Positions 7,055 through 10,573 of a DNA stretch of 10,573 bases are shown in pieces (positions within the stretch are counted from its first letter, which is position 1; the number at the start of each line of letters is the position of its first letter). Location: NCBI GenBank assembly GCA_030754475.1, contig JASMAE010000327.1:1-10573 (forward strand), read 5' to 3'. The notes beneath the pieces are model-generated. The model ran no database searches. It was given only the letters and a program-made list of their open reading frames with translations, and had not been told where the DNA came from. The position numbers and the translations under genes are program-made. Source of the DNA: Rhodospirillales bacterium (lineage in GTDB: Bacteria > Pseudomonadota > Alphaproteobacteria > Rhodospirillales > JASLLV01).

Positions 7055-7393
7055 TCAGGTCTTCGATGGAACCGTATCCTCGTCGCTCGGTGGGTGCCCG
7101 ATCGGCTTCAGACCGCTCTTCAAGGCGGCCGTCGCCAGCGCATGGGTCGTGGTCGGTGTCGTGAACAACAGAAAGATCGCGATCAGGACGAGCTTGACGG
7201 TCGTCATCGTGAAACCCGCCTGGACCATGAGACCCGCAAGAATCAAGCCGGCTCCCAGGGTATCGATCATGCCGGCGCCGTGCATCCGCGCGAACACGTC
7301 GGGAAGTCGGATGATCCCAATGGCGCCCACCAGCGCCAAGAACGCGCCCGCCGCCATCAAGAGCCCGCTTACGACATCAACGAACCAGGCCAT
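7055..7393 (-). CDS. mrpG: Na+/H+ antiporter subunit G
   Basis: The product is a 112-residue protein with three hydrophobic segments at about 5-28, 42-61 and 64-80. The motif GAIGIIRLPDVFARMHGAG at about 23-41 is typical of MrpG/MnhG/MbhC. The start is either ATG at 7393, in a TGATG junction with the mrpF stop, or GTG at 7396, one codon earlier. GGGAG lies about seven bases before the ATG but only four before the GTG, so I chose the ATG. The hydrophilic tail (HPPSDEDTVPSKT) overlaps the likely true start region of the next gene. MrpG packs with MrpE and MrpF in the small-subunit end of Mrp complexes that is proposed to carry the sodium path. Confidence 0.93.
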   Translation of the reverse strand: MAWFVDVVSGLLMAAGAFLALVGAIGIIRLPDVFARMHGAGMIDTLGAGLILAGLMVQAGFTMTTVKLVLIAIFLLFTTPTTTHALATAALKSGLKPIGHPPSDEDTVPSKT

Positions 7394-7680
7394 CACAGCT
7401 CTCCCGAATCGACGCGTTCATCGGGTCGTCCGAAGTACCGGAAGGCCGCGAACTTGGTTGCCGCAACCGTGCCGATGAACGTGATCAGGGCGTAGACGAG
7501 GGCGATGTCGAGAAAGTCGGGACGACCGGTCAAGAAACCGTAGACCGCGATCAGTACGACCGTGAGGGTCCCGAAGGTGTTGACCGATAGGATCCGGTCG
7601 AAGACCGTGGGGCCGAGGATCGCCCGCACCAGGGTCAACGCCATGGTCAGCAGAACCGCGATGGCGACTGCAGCGAACAT
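7393..7680 (-). CDS. mrpF: Na+/H+ antiporter subunit F
   Basis: The product has 95 residues with three hydrophobic segments. The motif VRAILGPTVFDRILSVN at about 18-34 is the family signature; the aspartate (D28 in this numbering) is the conserved acid of MrpF/MnhF/MbhB. The start is ATG at 7680, making a TGATG junction with the mrpE stop, or GTG at 7683, one codon earlier. The GAGG upstream lies seven bases from the GTG and ten from the ATG, so the choice is open and changes only one residue. The length is normal for the family. It is placed between mrpE and mrpG, as in nearly all Mrp operons. Confidence 0.93.
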   Translation of the reverse strand: MFAAVAIAVLLTMALTLVRAILGPTVFDRILSVNTFGTLTVVLIAVYGFLTGRPDFLDIALVYALITFIGTVAATKFAAFRYFGRPDERVDSGEL

Positions 7681-8171
7681 CACGCGCCGGCCTCGCCGCC
7701 GTCGCCCTCCAGCGCGCGCACCCGGCGGTCCATGTCGCCGGTCGCCAAGGAGCGCTCGGCGTTCACGGTGAGCGCGTGCACGGTGAAGCGGTCGCCGTCG
7801 ACCGCCAAGGTGACGGTTCCCGGCGTCAACGTGATGGAATTGGCGTAGATCACCCGCCCGACGGCGGTTTGCTGGCTCGCCTGCACGCTAAGCAAGCGGG
7901 GACGGATGTTCATCGTCGGCCGGGCGATGGCGCGGGTCACGTCGATGTTGGCCTTGGCGATCTCGAGCATGAGCCACGGCCAATAGAGCAGCGGGCGCAA
8001 TCCCAAGTGCATCGGGTGCCCCTCGTTGTCGATCACATCCATGCGACGCGCGATGGTGACCACGCCAACGACGCTTGCCACCCCGAGGGCGAGCATCCAG
8101 CCATCGAAAAGGCCCGAAAGCAACATCCACAGAAGAGCCATCGCCGATGCGAGGCTGAGTAAGTGAAGCAA
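7680..8171 (-). CDS. mrpE: Na+/H+ antiporter subunit E
   Basis: This 163-residue protein is the first gene of the Mrp-type operon. It has two N-terminal hydrophobic segments at about 4-40 and another at about 60-75. A soluble domain follows with YANSITLTPGTVTLAVDGD at 108-126, the conserved core of MrpE/MnhE/MbhA (usual form NSIT-L-TPGT-x-T), then VHALTVNAE. The start is TTG at 8171. It is accepted because a strong GGAGGAG lies five bases upstream and because the next in-frame ATG would remove the first helix. The gene ends in an overlap with mrpF. Mrp operons usually place E near the end, after A-B-C-D; here it leads, as in archaeal Mbh and Mrp-like operons. Confidence 0.93.
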   Translation of the reverse strand: MLHLLSLASAMALLWMLLSGLFDGWMLALGVASVVGVVTIARRMDVIDNEGHPMHLGLRPLLYWPWLMLEIAKANIDVTRAIARPTMNIRPRLLSVQASQQTAVGRVIYANSITLTPGTVTLAVDGDRFTVHALTVNAERSLATGDMDRRVRALEGDGGEAGA

Positions 8172-8176
8172 GATCG

Positions 8177-8183
8177 CTCCTCC
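8177..8183 (-). promoter_or_regulatory. Strong ribosome binding site of mrpE
   Basis: On the minus strand this reads GGAGGAG, five bases before the TTG start of mrpE. It is the strongest Shine-Dalgarno match I see in the operon. It supports the rare start codon and independent translation initiation after the nhaD stop. Confidence 0.75.
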
Positions 8184-8189
8184 GTATCA

Positions 8190-8225
8190 GCGCCGGCCGT
8201 CCCTGGCGAACGGCGGCACAGGCGC
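8190..8225 (-). repeat. Nested hairpin between nhaD and mrpE
   Basis: Outer arms GCGCC at 8190-8194 and GGCGC at 8221-8225 enclose inner arms GCCGT at 8196-8200 and ACGGC at 8210-8214, with a nine-base loop. The hairpin fills most of the 54-base gap between the nhaD stop and mrpE, just ahead of the mrpE ribosome site. No U-tract follows on the minus strand, so it is not a clear terminator. It could be a processing or stabilising structure between two cistrons of one transcript, or chance in GC-rich DNA. Confidence 0.35.
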
Positions 8226-9704
8226 CTAATGGAACGCGTCGGCGTTGACGAGAAAGTGGGTCCAGATCGCGGCCGCGTAACCGAGCGCGATGGCCCAGGT
8301 CCACTTCAGGTGTGAGAAGAACGTATAGACGCCGCGCGCCTGGCCCATGACCGCGATGCCGGCGGCCGAGCCGATCGAGAGCAACGATCCGCCGACCCCG
8401 GCGGTCAGCGTGACGAGCAGCCACTGGCCGTGGTCCATCTCGGGAAGCACCGACAAGACGGCGAACATGACCGGGATGTTGTCCACCAAGGCCGACAACA
8501 GGCCAACCAGAATGTTCGCGGTGGTCGGGCCAAGATCACCGTACATGAGCTGGGATCCGAGCGCAAGATAACCGAGCGTGCCCAAGCCGCCGACGGACAG
8601 CACGATCCCGTAAAAGAACATCAGCGTGTCCCACTCGGCCCGTTGCAACGCCTTGAAGACGTTGAAGGCCGGCGGGCGGTCGGCGGCGCGCCGGGTGTCG
8701 GGCGCCGTTCCTTCCATCATTCCGCTTTGCCCCAGACTATCTTCGCTCGGCGCCGGGAAGAAATGGTCGCGCCGCTCGAGGTAGTAACCGTAAAGCTTGA
8801 GAATACCGAGCCCGGTCATCATTCCGACCACCGGCGGCAAATGAAGGAAGTTGTGCCCCGACACCGCAAGCGCGATGGTGACCAAAAAGAGCCCGATCAT
8901 CACCCAGCCCCCGTCGAGGACGCGCGGCGTTTCGTCCAACGGATCGGGGCGTCCGGCGGGAAGAGCCATCATCATGATGGCCGCGGGCACCAGCCAGTTG
9001 ACCAGCGACGGGATCAGCAGCACGAAGAATTCCTCGAACGCGATGATGCCCTTCTGCCAGACCATCAGCGTGGTGATGTCGCCGAACGGGCTGAACGCAC
9101 CGCCGGCATTGGCGGCGACGACGATATTGACGCAACTGACGGCGACGAACCGGCTTTGACCAACACCTACCGCCATGACCACGGTCGCCATGAGAAGGGC
9201 CGTCGTCAAGTTGTCGGCGATGGGCGAAAGGGCGAACGCGATTGCGCCCGTGATCCAGAAGAGGGCCCGGAACGAGAATCCGCGCGATACCAACCGCGCC
9301 CTGAGCGCGTCGAACACGCCGCGCTCGTCCATGCTGTTGATGTAGGTCATCGCCGCGAGCAGGAAGAGGAACAGCTCGGCGAACTCGAGCAGGTTGTGGC
9401 GCACCGCCGCTCCGGCGGTGTGAACGTCGCCCGCTTGCACGAACGCGCCGGCGACGAGCGCCCAGATGATCCCCGCCGCCACCATGACCGGCTTCGACTT
9501 GCGCAGGTGGATGGCCTCTTCGCCGATCACCAGCGCAAGCGCGAGGACGAAGATGACGATCGAGGCGAAGCCTACCCAGTGGCCGGTGAAGTCGGCGTTC
9601 GGCGCGGCGCCCGTCGCCGCCATCGCGATCCCGGACGGAAGGACAAGAGCGGCGGCGCCGATCACACTCGCCGTCAACCGCGACGCGGATTCGGGTTTCG
9701 CCAT
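8226..9704 (-). CDS. nhaD: Na+/H+ antiporter NhaD
   Basis: This 492-residue polytopic membrane protein is of the NhaD family in the ArsB/NhaD superfamily. A hydrophobic signal-like segment at about 11-30, ending in GIAMAA, precedes the first core helix, as is usual in NhaD. Family blocks are seen at 160-175 (SPIADNLTTALLMATV), 199-216 (NAGGAFSPFGDITTLMVW), 405-417 (ALVDNIPVMFAVL) and 439-455 (GSLLSIGSAAGIAVMGQ). They form two similar halves with broken helices rich in Asp, Asn, Ser and Thr that bind the cation. A hydrophilic loop at about 309-350 joins the halves. The ATG at 9704 follows AAGGGA at about four bases. Characterised NhaD proteins export Na+ (and Li+) in exchange for protons, mostly at alkaline pH. 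It reads in the same direction as the Mrp operon, 54 bases ahead of mrpE, so the two may be co-transcribed. The length is normal and no defect is seen. Confidence 0.95.
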   Translation of the reverse strand: MAKPESASRLTASVIGAAALVLPSGIAMAATGAAPNADFTGHWVGFASIVIFVLALALVIGEEAIHLRKSKPVMVAAGIIWALVAGAFVQAGDVHTAGAAVRHNLLEFAELFLFLLAAMTYINSMDERGVFDALRARLVSRGFSFRALFWITGAIAFALSPIADNLTTALLMATVVMAVGVGQSRFVAVSCVNIVVAANAGGAFSPFGDITTLMVWQKGIIAFEEFFVLLIPSLVNWLVPAAIMMMALPAGRPDPLDETPRVLDGGWVMIGLFLVTIALAVSGHNFLHLPPVVGMMTGLGILKLYGYYLERRDHFFPAPSEDSLGQSGMMEGTAPDTRRAADRPPAFNVFKALQRAEWDTLMFFYGIVLSVGGLGTLGYLALGSQLMYGDLGPTTANILVGLLSALVDNIPVMFAVLSVLPEMDHGQWLLVTLTAGVGGSLLSIGSAAGIAVMGQARGVYTFFSHLKWTWAIALGYAAAIWTHFLVNADAFH

Positions 9705-9837
9705 GCGCGTCCCTTCCCATCGCCCCCGTCGCCGGCGCGTTCCGGCGCGCGGGCCCGTCCGGGCGATGGTTTACCCGACAATTGGAATTGGCGAAAGCGC
9801 TCGCGTTGGGCGCGGAAGCATGCGCGCTGGGGGCCCC
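9705..9837 (-). promoter_or_regulatory. nhaD leader and possible promoter region
   Basis: This is a 133-base gap between the thiY-like gene and nhaD, both on the minus strand. It holds the only AT-richer patch in this part of the window (about 9768-9790). Within it, CAATTGGAATTG at 9779-9790 is a small dyad with five-base arms. Closer to nhaD, CGCCGG at 9730-9735 and CCGGCG at 9742-9747 can form a short hairpin. I could not find a convincing -35/-10 pair, so a promoter for nhaD and the Mrp operon here is plausible but not shown. Confidence 0.3.
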
Positions 9838-10573
9838 TTAACGCACGTCGCGCGCGTAATCCGCGACAGGCGGCACGCGCGCGATCAATCCCTGGGCGTG
9901 AAGGAATCGGGCGAATCGGTCGTAGCGATGGCCATCCAAGGCCGCGGGCCGCAGCGCGAAACGGGGCAAAGTATCGCGCCAGGCGCGGCGGTTGATCTCG
10001 TCGTCGAGGGCAGGGTTCGCGCCGATGAACAGCCGCCAGCTCTCTTCCGGATGGTTTACCAGGTACTGAACGCCGCGTTCGAGCGCGTCGAGAAACGCTG
10101 GCAGACGCGAATCGCCGAGTGATGCCGTGTTGGCGACGACGATCAGCTCGTCGTATGCCGGAACCCCTTCCTCTTCGGGGAAGAAGGCGCGCCCCTCATG
10201 GCCCGCGAGCGCCATCTGGTTCAGCTCGAAGTTTCGAAACGCCCCGATGGTGGCGTCGACGCGGCCCGCGAGCAACGCCTGCGAGAGCGCAAAGCTCACC
10301 GCCACCGTGTCCACGTCCTGAAGCGTGAGCCCGTGGCGCGCGAGCATCGCCGGCAGCAACAGATCCTTGTAGAAGGCGACCGAATAGCCGATCCGCCGGC
10401 CCTTGAGGTCGGCCAGGTCCGCGACCGGACCGCCGGGCAGAACGATCAGGGTCGTCAAGGGGCTTGCGACCACGGTCGCGATGCGCATCAGCGGCAGACC
10501 ATGGTCCACCTGAAGGTGAAGCTGCGGCTGATACGAGATGGCGAGGTCAGCCTTGCCGGCGGCGACCAGTTTC
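9838..10573 (-). CDS. thiY: ThiY-like substrate-binding protein, 5' end cut by window
   Basis: The last 244 codons are present; the 5' end lies beyond the right edge. The family is the NMT1/THI5-like periplasmic binding proteins, here closest in my judgement to ThiY, which binds thiamine pyrimidine precursors (formylaminopyrimidine or HMP) for an ABC transporter. Evidence includes ADLAISYQPQLHLQ near the window edge, then PLTTLIVL, LKGRRIGYSVAFYKDLLLP, DATIGAFRNFELNQMALAGH, FFPEEEGVPAYDELIVV, YLVNHPEESW and RRAWRDTLPRFALRP. A GTG at 10509 is internal, because the frame continues upstream with good family residues. The signal peptide and the thiamine-related neighbours (thiX, thiZ, a TPP riboswitch) would all be off-window. 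nhaD follows 133 bases downstream in the same direction; I see no functional link. A broader nitrate/taurine-type binding protein is the alternative. Confidence 0.82.
   Translation of the reverse strand, partial: KLVAAGKADLAISYQPQLHLQVDHGLPLMRIATVVASPLTTLIVLPGGPVADLADLKGRRIGYSVAFYKDLLLPAMLARHGLTLQDVDTVAVSFALSQALLAGRVDATIGAFRNFELNQMALAGHEGRAFFPEEEGVPAYDELIVVANTASLGDSRLPAFLDALERGVQYLVNHPEESWRLFIGANPALDDEINRRAWRDTLPRFALRPAALDGHRYDRFARFLHAQGLIARVPPVADYARDVR

Noticed and set aside
820..8171. Membrane-bound hydrogenase or complex I-like respiratory enzyme
   Set aside because: No NiFe hydrogenase, NuoB/C/D/H/I-like or other redox subunit is present in the window. Only the Mrp-type ion-transport arm is seen.
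1141..9995. Several long plus-strand frames antisense to the operon (for example 1141-2187, 4700-5770, 6072-7478, 8430-9995)
   Set aside because: They are strongly charged, Arg/Asp/Glu/His-rich translations with no family motif. They are what the complement of membrane-protein genes gives in GC-rich DNA.
9838..10573. TPP riboswitch for the ThiY-like gene
   Set aside because: The gene's 5' leader lies outside the window, and nothing like the riboswitch core is seen in the 3' flank.
1..10573. CRISPR array, insertion sequence, tRNA or rRNA gene
   Set aside because: I saw no regularly spaced repeats, transposase motifs, terminal inverted repeats or tRNA-like cloverleaf.

Overview
This is a GC-rich window (by eye well above 60% G+C) with dense, overlapping bacterial genes. 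The protein families and the gene arrangement suggest an alphaproteobacterium, possibly Rhodospirillales-like. That placement is an impression from family resemblance and is not proven by any marker gene here.

Layout. At the left edge (64-603, plus strand) is a stand-alone Panacea/SocA-like (DUF4065) gene. It converges on a large minus-strand block, with a 216-base gap between them that holds inverted repeats. From 8171 down to 820, the minus strand carries a tight ten-gene Mrp-type cation/proton antiporter operon. In transcription order it reads mrpE, mrpF, mrpG, a free-standing MrpA C-terminal module (DUF4040/MbhD-MbhE type), mrpB, mrpC, an MrpD-type subunit, a second MrpD/MrpA/NuoL-type subunit, a small two-helix membrane protein, and a third, longer MrpD/NuoL-type subunit with a C-terminal extension. 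Almost every junction is an overlap or an abutment. Just upstream, after 54 bases, lies nhaD, a different (ArsB/NhaD superfamily) Na+/H+ antiporter. Upstream of that, at the right edge, is the 3' part of a ThiY-like substrate-binding protein for thiamine pyrimidine precursor uptake.

How the genes fit together. The block codes for two unrelated Na+/H+ exchange machines side by side: a single-polypeptide NhaD and a multi-subunit Mrp-like complex. The Mrp-like complex is not the textbook mrpABCDEFG. It has no full-length MrpA; the C-terminal part of MrpA is a separate gene, and there are three antiporter-like subunits instead of two. All three keep the glutamate and lysine residues of the proton-translocation path. 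The order E-F-G-(A C-terminus)-B-C-D matches the membrane arm of the archaeal membrane-bound hydrogenase (MbhA to MbhH), but no hydrogenase or other redox subunit is present in the window. The most notable points are this architecture, the small protein lodged between two of the large subunits, the pairing with nhaD, and a gene (the MrpA C-terminal module) that seems to lack an ordinary start codon.
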